A stretch of 64,000 bases of DNA from JAWKTV01 sp041398905 (GCA_041398905.1 JAWKTV010000009.1:192638-256637), one strand, 5' to 3'. Shown: positions 19,812 to 28,900, counted from the stretch's first letter. A program made the numbers and translations. Notes: generated by a model not told the origin, from the letters alone.

Positions 19812-20297
19812 CTATCCGCGCTGAGAATCGCGTTTCGCATCTGTGGCAAAGTTGACGGACTCCAGGCCAGACCGCCGGCAGCGATCGTACAGGTCGATGA
19901 CCACCCCCCAGTCGACGCCGTCGCCCACATCGAGGATCACCGGGTTCGTCGCGTCGACGCTCGCCAGGCCGGCGAGTTGTGCTTCGAGCTTGTCGAGGTC
20001 GCTGTACGGTGTGCCGTTCATGTCGACGGCCACCACCCCTTCACCGTCCGCGGGGTTCGTCGATGTGATCCGCAGCCACACCTCGACCTGCCACGGATCG
20101 GCTTCGGGAGGGGGCGGGGCATCGGAGTCGACGGAGCCGGTGGCCGACAGTGTGGTCGCGATGACCGATTCCCGAACCGTCCCGGCCGCCGCGCACAGAA
20201 AGAAGATCAGCAGCAGAAACACGACATCGATCATCGGCGTCATCGCGGCCGAGCCGTCATCCAGGACGCGATGCGAGCGAGAGTCGGGGATGCGCAT
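19812..20297 (-). CDS. ExbD/TolR family biopolymer transport protein
   Basis: 161 residues from ATG 20297. One N-terminal transmembrane helix in the ExbD signature AMTPMIDVVFLLLIFFLC, containing the conserved Asp (PMIDV) that conducts protons in TolQR/ExbBD motors, then an acidic Pro-rich linker and a periplasmic domain (VVAVDMNGTPYSDLDKLEAQL...VILDVGDGVDWGVVIDLYDRCR). No ExbB/TolQ partner is adjacent, so it must pair with a channel protein encoded elsewhere. Confidence 0.88.
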   Translation of the reverse strand: MRIPDSRSHRVLDDGSAAMTPMIDVVFLLLIFFLCAAAGTVRESVIATTLSATGSVDSDAPPPPEADPWQVEVWLRITSTNPADGEGVVAVDMNGTPYSDLDKLEAQLAGLASVDATNPVILDVGDGVDWGVVIDLYDRCRRSGLESVNFATDAKRDSQRG

Positions 20298-20444
20298 GAG
20301 GCGTCGCTGGGGATGAAACCGTCACCCGGCCGTCACGTTTGCCGGACGGGGAGCGATTCCGCGGACAGGCTGATCGCCAGTCGATTGCCGATTCAGGAAA
20401 GGAGCGGTGCCGGTCGACAAGATCGTCCCGTCACCGCCGAAAAG

Positions 20445-20518
20445 TAGCCACGCCCCGGCTCGAACGGGGAACCTCGTGCGTGTAAAGCACGCGCTCTGAC
20501 CAATTGAGCTACGCGGCC
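20445..20518 (-). tRNA. tRNA-Val (anticodon UAC)
   Basis: 74 nt cloverleaf on the reverse strand. Acceptor GGCCGCG pairs with CGTGGCT (two G-U pairs), D-arm GCTC-AATTGGTCA-GAGC, anticodon arm CGTGC-TTTACAC-GCACG with anticodon TAC at 20482-20484, variable loop AGGTT, T-arm CCCCG-TTCGAGC-CGGGG, discriminator A. CCA is not encoded (CTT follows). Confidence 0.95.
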
Positions 20519-20840
20519 CGTATTCGGAATTACCTCGCGATCCCTGGCGCTTGTGAGCCAGAAAACGTCAACTCTCGGCGAACCTTTCGCGGCATGGCTT
20601 CGTCCAAGTCGGAATGGTTCTGCCGGGAATGGCGACTCGCGAAGTCGGGCATCGTTCTCGAATCGCCGGTCGGTGTTGTACCAAATCTCGCCCCCGGACG
20701 AGAAGGCTTGAACCGGAAGTTGACAGATCACGTACACTGTCTGGCAGGTCGCATCACAATCACACCGCGGATGGGCCATGATTCGACGGTTCTCCAGCCG
20801 AACGCGCGGTGTCGCCTGCCTCGTTCAAGGAGGTTTCTCG
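20519..20840. other. Intergenic region tRNA-Val/STAS gene
   Basis: 322 bp; contains the upstream regions of the divergent tRNA and STAS gene. No gene or repeat seen. Confidence 0.4.
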
Positions 20841-21212
20841 ATGACCAGACAACTTGCCGAGTCGAACTCGTTCCACGTTTATAAGCAAGGCCAGCTCACT
20901 ATCATCGGGTTTGATGGCAAGGCGCTCACCGATCCCCGGCAGGAAATCGCCTGTCGCGACGAACTGCTCCGCATGATCGATCACGCGGACTGCCAGATCC
21001 TCGCCGTGGACCTGATGCAGGTGCCGGTCATTTCCAGTTGGATCCTCGGCATCCTCGCGGCCATCAAGCAGAAGGGGGTGCAGGTGGAACTCTATCATCC
21101 GAACCCTCAGATGCGTGACGTCCTGTCCGTCACCCGGTTAGACGAGCTGTTGCACGTGCGGCACGACGAGGTTCGACCCGATGCAACGGGGAACTCAGCG
21201 CATCTCGCCTGA
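20841..21212 (+). CDS. STAS domain protein (anti-sigma factor antagonist-like)
   Basis: 123 residues from ATG 20841, chosen because AAGGAGG (20828-20834) lies 6-7 bases upstream. The fold pattern is STAS-like: a starting strand LTIIGFDGKALTD, helix, then CQILAVDLMQVPVISSWILGILAAIKQKGVQVELYHPN, with VISSW where SpoIIAA proteins carry the phosphorylated DSxG serine. A Ser is present at the expected spot (ISS). A terminal segment MRDVLSVTRLDELLHV fits the last helix of the fold. Likely part of a partner-switching or signalling circuit; no kinase or sigma factor is adjacent. Confidence 0.8.
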   Translation: MTRQLAESNSFHVYKQGQLTIIGFDGKALTDPRQEIACRDELLRMIDHADCQILAVDLMQVPVISSWILGILAAIKQKGVQVELYHPNPQMRDVLSVTRLDELLHVRHDEVRPDATGNSAHLA

Positions 21213-22613
21213 CGCATCGCCATCCGCTGCGACCGGTACCCCGGCTTCGTGATCCGCTTCACGACCAGCCGCTGGACCGGTCTCGTCACCTGTCGCGGCG
21301 AAGGCCGCGACGCCGTGGTGCCGCAGGTTGAAGACGTCCGGGTCGAACGGATCGCCGCGTCCCGCCTGCACGATCCGCCGCATCATCGCGGCGTCGCTCT
21401 CGGTGGCGGCCAGCCGGGTCGTCGAGTTCTCGGTCCACTCCGCCGCAGCCTGCACGACCGCGCCGCGCTGCGGTGCGGCGTCAGATGCAGCGAGCCGCAC
21501 CTCCGAACCTCCCGGTGCCGTTGAGCCTGCGGGCCACTCGCGGTCGACTCCCGTCGCGGTGCCGTGCTGATCGTGATGCTCGCTGCCGGTGCCCCGCTGG
21601 TTCTGACCGGCGAGCCGCGGCGAGGCTGCCGCTCCCGGCGGCAATGGAAGTTCGCGGGCCGCACGACTGATCCAGTCCTGCAGCAACTGTCGCTGCGCCG
21701 CCGCCTGCGGACCGCGGAACGCATGTTGATGAACACCCCGCACCTCGGTCGCCCGTCGCAACAGTGGGCTGTTGAGCGGCTCCGTGACATCGATGAACCT
21801 CAACAGTTGGCTCAGATTATGGTCGCTCGCCAGACGATTAAGCCGCTGGCCCGCGGCGATCGGCTTGAGCACGAACTCGTTCTGTGAAGCCGTTCCGTGA
21901 CAGGCCGCATTGCCGCACCGGTTCGACACCAGCGGCTGCACCTCACGGACGAACGTTGCCACCGTCTCCTGCGACAGCCCCTCCAGCGATCGCTCGTTCG
22001 GACTGACAACGACCCTTGCTCCGGCGCGGGGAGCCCCGCTCCCTTCGATCGCCCGTGCGGATTTTCGATCCTCCTGCTGAGCGACATCAATGAGTTGCAG
22101 CAGTCTGCGGGCCTCCATACGGGCCGGCTCCAGCCGCAGCGCGGCGATGATCTCCACCCGCGCTTCATCCCACAGACCCTGCTGAGTACACCAGTAACCC
22201 AGCTCGATCCGCTGGTTTGCATTCGCACCGGGGTTTGATTCGGCCAGCCGCCGATAGGCGTCCTTCAGCGAGGTCCCCGCAGTCCGGACCCGCTCGTACC
22301 GGACGAGCACCTGGCCGATGTTCACGCGCACCATGTACCCGCCGACCTGCGGCTCCATCGCCCCCTGCACAGTCTCCCACGTATCGAGAACGAGCACCGT
22401 CGGTTGCACGGCGTGCGTCTCCGGCTGCGTCAGACCGGCCGTCACTTCCTTTGGCAGCCCCTCGGGCAAGGCTTGCCCGAACGCTGCGGTCGTCATCAGC
22501 AGGACCGCGACAATGACAGCCAGACCGCTGAGGAACCGCCACCCGCACGCAACGCGGCTCGCGCGGGGCGCGCGGCGATCGCAGGAACTCTCGCACACTC
22601 GTTCGCAAGCCAT
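21195..22613 (-). CDS. Secreted protein with c-type-cytochrome-like Cx4CH motif and TPR-like part
   Basis: 472 residues from ATG 22613; GGGAGG lies 8 bases upstream. A long basic leader and hydrophobic core (FLSGLAVIVAVLLMTTAAFG) give a signal peptide or anchor. Residues around 120-190 are TPR-like (YRRLAESNPGANANQRIELGYWCTQQGLWDEARVEI). The centre holds VREVQPLVSNRCGNAACHGTA, a Cx4CH motif of the type seen in planctomycete cytochrome-like domains, followed by FIDVTEPLNSPLLRRA. The C-terminal 130 residues are low-complexity Gly/Ala/Glu/His. Heme binding is inferred. Ends overlap the 3' end of the convergent STAS gene by 18 bp. Confidence 0.7.
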   Translation of the reverse strand: MACERVCESSCDRRAPRASRVACGWRFLSGLAVIVAVLLMTTAAFGQALPEGLPKEVTAGLTQPETHAVQPTVLVLDTWETVQGAMEPQVGGYMVRVNIGQVLVRYERVRTAGTSLKDAYRRLAESNPGANANQRIELGYWCTQQGLWDEARVEIIAALRLEPARMEARRLLQLIDVAQQEDRKSARAIEGSGAPRAGARVVVSPNERSLEGLSQETVATFVREVQPLVSNRCGNAACHGTASQNEFVLKPIAAGQRLNRLASDHNLSQLLRFIDVTEPLNSPLLRRATEVRGVHQHAFRGPQAAAQRQLLQDWISRAARELPLPPGAAASPRLAGQNQRGTGSEHHDQHGTATGVDREWPAGSTAPGGSEVRLAASDAAPQRGAVVQAAAEWTENSTTRLAATESDAAMMRRIVQAGRGDPFDPDVFNLRHHGVAAFAATGDETGPAAGREADHEAGVPVAADGDASGEMR

Positions 22614-22894
22614 GTTCGGACCTCCCTGTTCACTGCCAGGTCCTCGCGGCGCCTCATGCTTCACCGCTGGCAATCTGCGCGGACCTGACTCCGGGTCGGG
22701 AAGCTATGCCCGATCTCGAACCGAGGTCAATCCGGATGCTGACCACGGCGGGTGGCTCTGCTACCCCACTGCTCCAGCTTCTCCAATCTGCCGCGTCATG
22801 GAGTATCAGGCCAGCCGCCTGTCCGGGCTGACAGGCACGTCAACCGGTCGCGTACTGTCCGGACGCACCGCGAGGAAGGGCAGACGGACGATCG

Positions 22895-24139
22895 TTATCG
22901 CCGCAACGTCGGCTTCGGGCGTGCCTGCAGCTCCACCTCGACCTCGAGTGCCTGACCGTCGCGCATGGCGGACACCGTCACGGTATCCCCCACATTGTAC
23001 TTCTCCAGCACGCGGTACAGGTCGGCCGTCGATTCGATCGGCTCACCATCGATCCCGACGATCACGTCTCCCAGTTCAACGCCGGTCTCTTCGCTGTAAG
23101 ACTCCCCGCGCAGCCCGGCGCGCGCTGCGGAACTGCCGGGCAGTACGTTGATAATCAGCACGCCTTGCTCGGGCACACCGGGCACGCCGCGCCGCCGCAG
23201 TTCCGCGAGGAACCGCTCCTGATAGATGCTCACACCCAGGATCGGCCGCTCGATCGAGCCATTGCGAATCAACTCGGGCACCAGCCGGTTGACCGTGTCG
23301 ATCGGGATGGCGAAGCCCACTCCCGCGCTTGTGCCCGACGGGCTGAAGATCGATGTGTTGACGCCGATCACCCGTCCCGCGCTATCCAGCAGCGGCCCGC
23401 CTGAGTTGCCGGGGTTGATGGCCGCATCGGTCTGAATCGCATCCTCCATCAGATGCCCATCCAGCGAAGGAATCTGCCGGCCCAGGCCGCTGATGACCCC
23501 CGTTGTCAACGTCTGCTCCAGACCAAACGGCGTGCCGATCGCGTAGACGTTCTGACCGACCCGCAGGTCGTCGGAATTGCCGATCGGGATTGGCGACAGC
23601 ACTCCCGGCTCCGCGTTGATCTTCAGCACCGCGATGTCCGAAGCGGCCTCGCCGCCGACGATGTTCGCTTCGTGCCGGGAACCATCGGCGAGAATCACCT
23701 GCCACTCATTCGATACCGCCACGACGTGGTAGTTCGTCACCACGTAGCCGTCGCGGCTCCAGATGAAGCCCGTCCCCGTGCCCGCGTTGCCATTGCCACG
23801 CCTCACCGTCACATGCACCACCGACGGCGACGCCTGCTCGAAGATTTCGATCTGCGACAGCTCCGCATCGCTGAGCGCCCCGCGCGGCGTCACCGCTCGG
23901 GCGACCGCCTCAGGATCATTCAGGTCGAACCATAAGCCCGACCGGTAACGGAACAGCAGCAGGCCAATCACACCCAGCAGCAGCACGACCACCCACAGGC
24001 TCACCAGCCTCGCCCGGGGCGTCTCGCTTCCTGGCCTCCGCCGGCGCTGTGTCGGTTCAGGGACTGCCACCTCATGAGACTCGACGACCTCGATCGGGTC
24101 GGCAAGTGGCGAGTCGTCTTCAGGCGGGGGCGATGGCAT
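22895..24139 (-). CDS. HtrA/DegP-type serine protease with PDZ domain
   Basis: 414 residues from ATG 24139. A cytosolic acidic N-terminus is followed by one transmembrane helix (LVSLWVVVLLLGVIGLLLF) and an S1C protease domain. The catalytic triad is complete: His in VVTNYHVVAVS, Asp in ASDIAVLKI, Ser in INPGNSGGPLLDSAG. A C-terminal PDZ domain follows (LGVSIYQE... GVLIINVLPGSSAARAGLRG..LGDVIVGIDGEPI). Membrane-anchored quality-control protease of the periplasmic side. It is the only protease of the three S1-like proteins in this window that keeps its catalytic residues. Confidence 0.93.
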   Translation of the reverse strand: MPSPPPEDDSPLADPIEVVESHEVAVPEPTQRRRRPGSETPRARLVSLWVVVLLLGVIGLLLFRYRSGLWFDLNDPEAVARAVTPRGALSDAELSQIEIFEQASPSVVHVTVRRGNGNAGTGTGFIWSRDGYVVTNYHVVAVSNEWQVILADGSRHEANIVGGEAASDIAVLKINAEPGVLSPIPIGNSDDLRVGQNVYAIGTPFGLEQTLTTGVISGLGRQIPSLDGHLMEDAIQTDAAINPGNSGGPLLDSAGRVIGVNTSIFSPSGTSAGVGFAIPIDTVNRLVPELIRNGSIERPILGVSIYQERFLAELRRRGVPGVPEQGVLIINVLPGSSAARAGLRGESYSEETGVELGDVIVGIDGEPIESTADLYRVLEKYNVGDTVTVSAMRDGQALEVEVELQARPKPTLRR

Positions 24140-24244
24140 GTCTCGAGAACTGAACCTGTTGCGTAAGGCATCCAGCGTGAATCCATCCCGCGCAGCCAGC
24201 GTCCCCGCTCTCCGCACGGCCCATCACCGCGTCAATCACCAGCT

Positions 24245-24281
24245 CCTCTCAGTCACAGGTTGGTCACCTGTGACCGAGAGG
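24245..24281 (-). terminator. Hairpin downstream of the DUF1080/dehydrogenase gene
   Basis: CCTCTCAGTCACAGGT and ACCTGTGACCGAGAGG form a 16-bp stem with one A-C mismatch and a 5-base loop TGGTC. It starts 14 bases after the stop at 24295 on the reverse strand. No T-tract follows, so termination could be hairpin-only or the structure could serve as a 3' stabiliser. Confidence 0.6.
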
Positions 24282-24294
24282 CCGGATGACTCGA

Positions 24295-26187
24295 TCATCG
24301 CTGCACGAACTTGAAGATCCCCTGGCCCTGGCCGTCGACCTTCATCATGTACAGTTCGCCCGACTCGTCCTCGCCGAACGAGATCGCGGCGAACGGATCG
24401 CTGGGGATCTCGTAGTTCCCCTTGAACTCGCCCGCGGCGACGTCGTAATCAAGCGCCCAGACTTTGCCGGTGACGTAGTCGGCGTACACATACTTGCCCA
24501 CCAGCGCGGGGACCGTCGTGCCGCGGTACACCGTGCCGCCGGTGATCGACTTTCCGACCCCGTGGTCATACTCCCACACCGGATCGATCACCGTCGTGGC
24601 GTCGACGGGATTGCCGCCGAACAGCTTGGTCCCTTCGTGATGGTTCCAGCCGTAGTTGCCGCCGTTGGTGATGACGTTGATCTCTTCCCAGAGGTTCTGA
24701 CCAACGTCGGCGGCCCACAGGTCACCTGTCTGGCGGTCGAAGCCGAGCCGCCAGATGTTCCGCACGCCGTAGGCGTAAACCTCCGGGCGCGCCTGCTCCT
24801 TGCCGACGAACGGATTGTCCTTCGGGATGGCGTACGCCTTGCCTTCGTCCTGATGATCGACGTCGATGCGGAGGATTGAGCCGAGCAGCGTGTCGACGTT
24901 CTGCCCGTTTCCATGCGGGTCGTTCCCCGCCCCGCCGTCGCCCAGCCCGACGTACAGGTAGCCATCCGGTCCAAACTCGATGGTGCCGCCGTTGTGATTC
25001 CAGAACGGCTGCTCGATCCGCATGATCTGCTGCTCCGACGCCGGGTCGGCCGCGTTGGGATCATCGCCCTTCACGGTGAAGCGGCTGATGATCGAGACAT
25101 GCGGTTCCTGCTTTGACGTGTAATACACGAAGAACTGCCCGTTCTCCTTGTACTTCGGGTGGAACGCGAGACCGAGGAACCCTTCCTCGTTCTGGCGGTC
25201 GTTGTAGATCACACGATCCCGCAGATCGATGTAGACCTTGGTGCCGGTCTGCTGATACGTCTTCGGATCGAAGACGTGAATCACCCCCTGCTGCGTGGCC
25301 ATGAACGCGCGGCCCGATCCATCGCGAGCGTTCGTCAGCACGATCGGCCGCATCGGATTCGGACGACCATCCTCCGTCGAGGGCTCCCAACCGGCCCATT
25401 CGATTCCCGGAAACGCCGGCTCGACAGCGACGCTCAACACATCGTTCACCGGGTTTGGGACCGAGCCATTCGCCGGCAGCTCGCGAATCTTGATGTTCCG
25501 GAACGCGACGACGTTGCCATGATCCTGCAGGCAGATGTGACCTTCCGGCGACGTGCCGAAGTTCGGCATGCCTTTGAACTTGCTCTCGCCAACACGCTTG
25601 TTCCAATCGTCGCTGCCGAGCTTGAAGCTGGCATAGCGGACGCCGTTCAGATCGATCTCGCACTGCTGCGGCGAGATGCGGAGATAGACGGTGTTCCACT
25701 CGTCGTGTCCGCGAAACGCCTCGAGCGGCTGGCCCGTCATGCCATCGTTGCCCGGCTTGTAGAGCTGGTACAACCAGCCGGCGTGCTGCGGGTCGTGACC
25801 GTTCACATGATCGTTGATCTGAATTTCCGGGCCGGTGTGCCACGGAGGACCGTCGCCTTCCTGCACGCGAAACATGATGCCGCTGTTGCCACCCTTCGAG
25901 ACCTTGAAATCGATCGAAAGTTCAAAATTGTCGTACTGCTCGGTGGTGATGATGTCCCCGGCACCGTTGGCGCTGCGCACCAGCGCGCCGTCCTCGATCA
26001 TCCACCCCGCGGAAATCGCATCCTTCTTGTAGTTCCGCCACCCGTCGGTCGTCCTGCCGTCAAACAGCAGCTTCCAGCCGGAGAGTTCTTCGGAGCGGGT
26101 CAGAGCATTCGGCTCAGCTTGCAGCGTGGCCGCGCTGAGCAGCAGCGCGGAAAGCAGTGACCAGCGGTAAACGACGGAGTGCGGCAT
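24295..26187 (-). CDS. DUF1080 domain fused to PQQ-type glucose/sorbosone dehydrogenase
   Basis: 630 residues with a signal peptide (SLLSALLLSAATLQA). Residues about 30-235 are a DUF1080 (3-keto-disaccharide hydrolase/lectin-like) domain: GWKLLFDGRTTDGWRNY, FELSIDFKVSKGGNSGIMFR, AGWLYQLYKPGNDG, HICLQDHGN. Residues about 265-630 form a six-bladed dehydrogenase domain of the Glc/Sorb family: EEGFLGLAFHPKYKENGQFFVYY, GPDGYLYVGLGDGGAGNDP, ILRIDVDH, EVYAYGVRNIWRLGFD, DVGQNLWEEIN. Probably a periplasmic or cell-surface polysaccharide- or sugar-acting enzyme. Substrate and cofactor use are inferred. Stands alone. Confidence 0.88.
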   Translation of the reverse strand: MPHSVVYRWSLLSALLLSAATLQAEPNALTRSEELSGWKLLFDGRTTDGWRNYKKDAISAGWMIEDGALVRSANGAGDIITTEQYDNFELSIDFKVSKGGNSGIMFRVQEGDGPPWHTGPEIQINDHVNGHDPQHAGWLYQLYKPGNDGMTGQPLEAFRGHDEWNTVYLRISPQQCEIDLNGVRYASFKLGSDDWNKRVGESKFKGMPNFGTSPEGHICLQDHGNVVAFRNIKIRELPANGSVPNPVNDVLSVAVEPAFPGIEWAGWEPSTEDGRPNPMRPIVLTNARDGSGRAFMATQQGVIHVFDPKTYQQTGTKVYIDLRDRVIYNDRQNEEGFLGLAFHPKYKENGQFFVYYTSKQEPHVSIISRFTVKGDDPNAADPASEQQIMRIEQPFWNHNGGTIEFGPDGYLYVGLGDGGAGNDPHGNGQNVDTLLGSILRIDVDHQDEGKAYAIPKDNPFVGKEQARPEVYAYGVRNIWRLGFDRQTGDLWAADVGQNLWEEINVITNGGNYGWNHHEGTKLFGGNPVDATTVIDPVWEYDHGVGKSITGGTVYRGTTVPALVGKYVYADYVTGKVWALDYDVAAGEFKGNYEIPSDPFAAISFGEDESGELYMMKVDGQGQGIFKFVQR

Positions 26188-26508
26188 GGATTCTCCTCAC
26201 GATTGTCTGAAGGCAGCGCCAGGACCGGTCCCGGCGAAACGATGCTAGCGGGCCGATCTGTTGGGGGAAAGCATGTCGCCACGGCAAACCGGCAACTGGC
26301 TGCGGTCGCTTGGGCCGCGGTCGCTGGTTGGTGGGAATCCATTCTCGGAGCGACCTCCCCGGCCGCTTGCCATGGGTAAGACGGGCGTGAGAATGTAACG
26401 CGACTGTCGTATGATGCTTCGCGGAACGGCGGGGCGGATGTCGAGTCGGTTGAACTCCCCAGCGCGATCCGGGGGCTGGCACCTTTCACCTTCACTGGAG
26501 TGCGGGAC
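26188..26508. other. Divergent intergenic region
   Basis: 321 bp between divergent genes; no coding frame, repeat or hairpin recognised. Confidence 0.35.
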
Positions 26509-27212
26509 ATGCTTGTGCGAAACACTGGTCACTGGGGCATTCCAGTCGCGCTAGCAGCGCTGGTGCTGAGTCTGGCAGTCTCGCGGGCGGACGCACAGTC
26601 ACGGCCGCGAACGTCCACGCAGATTCGGCTGCTGGAAGGCAAGGCCTCCGATGCGCGAGCCGCGTATCTCGAACAACTCGGCGGACTCGCCAGCGGCTAC
26701 GAGCCGCGAGGGGGACGACGAAATGGCTCAGTCCGTCCTCCAGCAGATTCTCAAGATCAACCCCGAGGACGAGGCGAGCAAGGCCAAACTGGAGGAGATT
26801 CGCAATCGGGTCTTCGAGGAAAACCAGCAGTTCGTCGAAGTCGACGCCTCCAAGGGCTGGATCGCGTCCGGCGTGACCGTTCGCAAAGGCGAACCGATCC
26901 GGCTCGCCGCCGAAGGCTCGTACAAGTTCATCGTCACCGCCGAACTCGGTCCGGACGGCTTCCCCTCCAAGAGCATCGAGACCGACATGGGCGAAGGTGT
27001 CCCCGCCGGCGCTGATGGGCATGGTGCTCCAGGAAGGCGAACGCAATCGCCCCCCGCAGCCAACTAAACCGTTCATCATTGGCACCGAGCGGGAAGTCAA
27101 GCCGGACGCCGATGGGCTGCTGTTCTTCCGCCTCAACGTGCCGCCCGGCAGCCGGTCGCTTGGGAAGGTGAAGGTTCGCGTGCAGGGGAACATCGCGGCT
27201 GTGGGGCGGTAG
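26509..27212 (+). CDS. Secreted protein with lectin-like beta domain (two frameshifts)
   Basis: About 232 residues when joined. MLVRNTGHWGIPVALAALVL plus SLAVSRADA is a signal peptide; then TQIRLLEGKASDARAAYLEQLGGLASGYE in frame one, DEMAQSVLQQILKINPEDEASKAKLEEIRNRV and a beta domain FVEVDASKGWIASGVTVRKGEPIRLAAEGSYKF in frame two (from about 26700), and the end FIIGTEREVKPDADGLLFFRLNVPPG.. in frame three (from about 27000). The WxxSGVxVxxGexIxxxAxGxyxF pattern resembles galactose-binding-like domains of planctomycete exported proteins. Carbohydrate binding is a guess. Its stop abuts the next ATG directly, so the two genes share a transcript. Confidence 0.65.
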
Positions 27213-28292
27213 ATGGCGGTTCGCCCAACAGGCTCGCTCCCGTTTGACGACCTGCTGGCCCGGTTGCGGTCGTCGGCGGCGGAGCTGGAAGCTCCGCACG
27301 CCTGGCCACGCGAGCAGTTCGACTGGCTGGCTGCAGCCAACGTGCTGCGGTGGGTCATTCCCGCACAGTACACCGGTATCGACGCCACGCCGCTTCGTCT
27401 GCTGGAAGGTTACGAGCAGCTCGCGGCGGCGTGTCTGGTCACCACGTTCGTACTCACCCAGCGGAACGGTGCGTGCCAGCGCCTCGCGGGCGACGAAGTC
27501 GACCCGGTGGTTCAGCAGGAATTCCTGCCGCCGCTCGCCGCTGGCGAGCTGTTCGCGACCGTTGGCATCTCGCACCTCAGCACCTCCCGGCAGCACATCG
27601 GTCAACCCGCCGTCCGCATCCGACGCGATGGCGATGACTTGCTGCTCGCCGGCGACGTTCCCTGGGTCACCGGCGGACCACAGGCCGACCTGGTGGTGAC
27701 GGGCGGGACGTTTGAGGATGGCCGGCAGGGACTCGTCCTGTTACCGACGGCGGAGCGCGGCGTAATCTGCGGGCCGCCGGCCGCGCTGCTTTCACTCACG
27801 GCGTCGCAAACGGCGAGCCTCACTCTCGACGACGTCCGTCTGCCCGGCCATTACCTCCTCGCAGGGCCAGCGGAGGGGATCATGCGACGCGGTGCCGGGG
27901 GGACCGGCTCAATCACAACCTCGGCCCTCGCGGCGGGTGTCGCGTCGCGGGCGATCGAAGCCTTGCGCAGTGAGGCCAGCCTGCGCCGCGACCTGCTCGA
28001 ACCCACCACGGCGCTGTCCGATGAACTGACCCGGCTCCGCTCGGACCTGCGAGCCGCTGCGGCTGCATCGGACGAGCGGCCCGCCTGCAGCCCGGCCGAC
28101 CTGCGGAAACGTGCGAACAGCCTCGTCCTCCGGTCGGCTCAAGCGTGGCTGACGGCGAGCAAGGGAGCTGGCTTCGTGACGGGTCATCCGGCCGAGCGCA
28201 CGGTCCGCGAGGCGCTGTTCTTCCTCGTCTGGTCCTGCCCCCAACCGGTCGCCGCTGCCGCCCTCCGTCACTTCGCCTGCCTGGGTGGGTAA
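27213..28292 (+). CDS. Acyl-CoA dehydrogenase family protein
   Basis: 359 residues, slightly short for the family. N-terminal helices (FDDLLARLRSSAAELEAPHAWPREQFDWL), mid-domain beta region with FATVGISHLSTSRQ (FAD contact zone), VPWVTGGPQADLVVTGG, TLDDVRLPGHYLLAG, and a C-terminal helical domain rich in Ala/Arg. The usual catalytic Glu cannot be placed with confidence. Likely FAD-dependent but substrate unknown; related proteins act on acyl-CoAs, nitroalkanes or dibenzothiophene. Start ATG follows the upstream TAG with no gap. Confidence 0.8.
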   Translation: MAVRPTGSLPFDDLLARLRSSAAELEAPHAWPREQFDWLAAANVLRWVIPAQYTGIDATPLRLLEGYEQLAAACLVTTFVLTQRNGACQRLAGDEVDPVVQQEFLPPLAAGELFATVGISHLSTSRQHIGQPAVRIRRDGDDLLLAGDVPWVTGGPQADLVVTGGTFEDGRQGLVLLPTAERGVICGPPAALLSLTASQTASLTLDDVRLPGHYLLAGPAEGIMRRGAGGTGSITTSALAAGVASRAIEALRSEASLRRDLLEPTTALSDELTRLRSDLRAAAAASDERPACSPADLRKRANSLVLRSAQAWLTASKGAGFVTGHPAERTVREALFFLVWSCPQPVAAAALRHFACLGG

Positions 28293-28425
28293 GCGACGGT
28301 GGACCGACGACTAATATGCGGGTCGCAAGTGGCACGAACTCCCAGTGCGACACGGACCGTTGCTGACGAAGGTCAGGCGAGCAGATCTCCGCAGCGATGA
28401 TGGAACGAAGCCGAAGACTGGCAGC

Positions 28426-28536
28426 CCGTTGAAGAGCGTATCGTGGGCATCTTGCCGATGACTTCCGGGCAGGTTATCGCGTGGCTTCGAGCGTCCCGGA
28501 ACGGACTGGAAGTCCGTCCAACGCGTTCTTCAACAG
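28426..28536 (-). repeat. MITE-like inverted-repeat element, copy 2
   Basis: 111 bp running CCGTTGAAGAGC...TTCTTCAACAG. Its reverse complement matches the element at 17194-17305 (CTGTTGAAGAACGCG, GACGGACTTCCAG, CATCGGCA.GATGCC). The outer base pair on one side has changed (CCGTTGAA for CTGTTGAA). It directly precedes a transposase remnant. Confidence 0.7.
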
Positions 28537-28538
28537 GC

Positions 28539-28900
28539 TGCGATTTTCCGCAACCGCTGCTCACTGATTCCCAGTGGAGTCTCATCACAGACCTCTTCGA
28601 AGACCCCGATCCGTCGTCACTGGGCGGTCGGCCCAGAGCGTTCGCACGCGCGTGTCTGAAAGGGATTCTCTGGATCCTCAAGACGGGTGCGCGCTGGAGA
28701 GCCCTTGCCCAATGGATCGAGCCAGAAAGATATCCCAGCCCTTGTACATGTTGGCGTTGCCATCGCGATTGGACCGAGTCGGGGCTGATCGCCTTGGCGT
28801 GGCGCAGATTGTTGTCCGCGCTCGACCGCCGGCAATTGCTCGACTGGTCGCAGGCGATGGGAGACGGCACGTCTTCGCGGGGTGGCTCAACTTACCCTCG
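28539..28900 (+). pseudogene. IS5-family (IS1031-like) transposase remnant
   Basis: The N-terminal helix-turn-helix part is recognisable: PLLTDSQWSLITDLFEDP, GGRPRAFARACLKGILWILKTGARW, then WTESGLIALAWRRLLSALDRRQLLDWSQAMGDGT, where the catalytic DxS/T region would begin. After about 28880 the frame loses all resemblance, and the DDE C-terminal half is absent. The WRDLP segment expected after GARWR is replaced by ALAQWIEPERYPSP, another likely indel. A truncated, inactive element. Confidence 0.75.
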
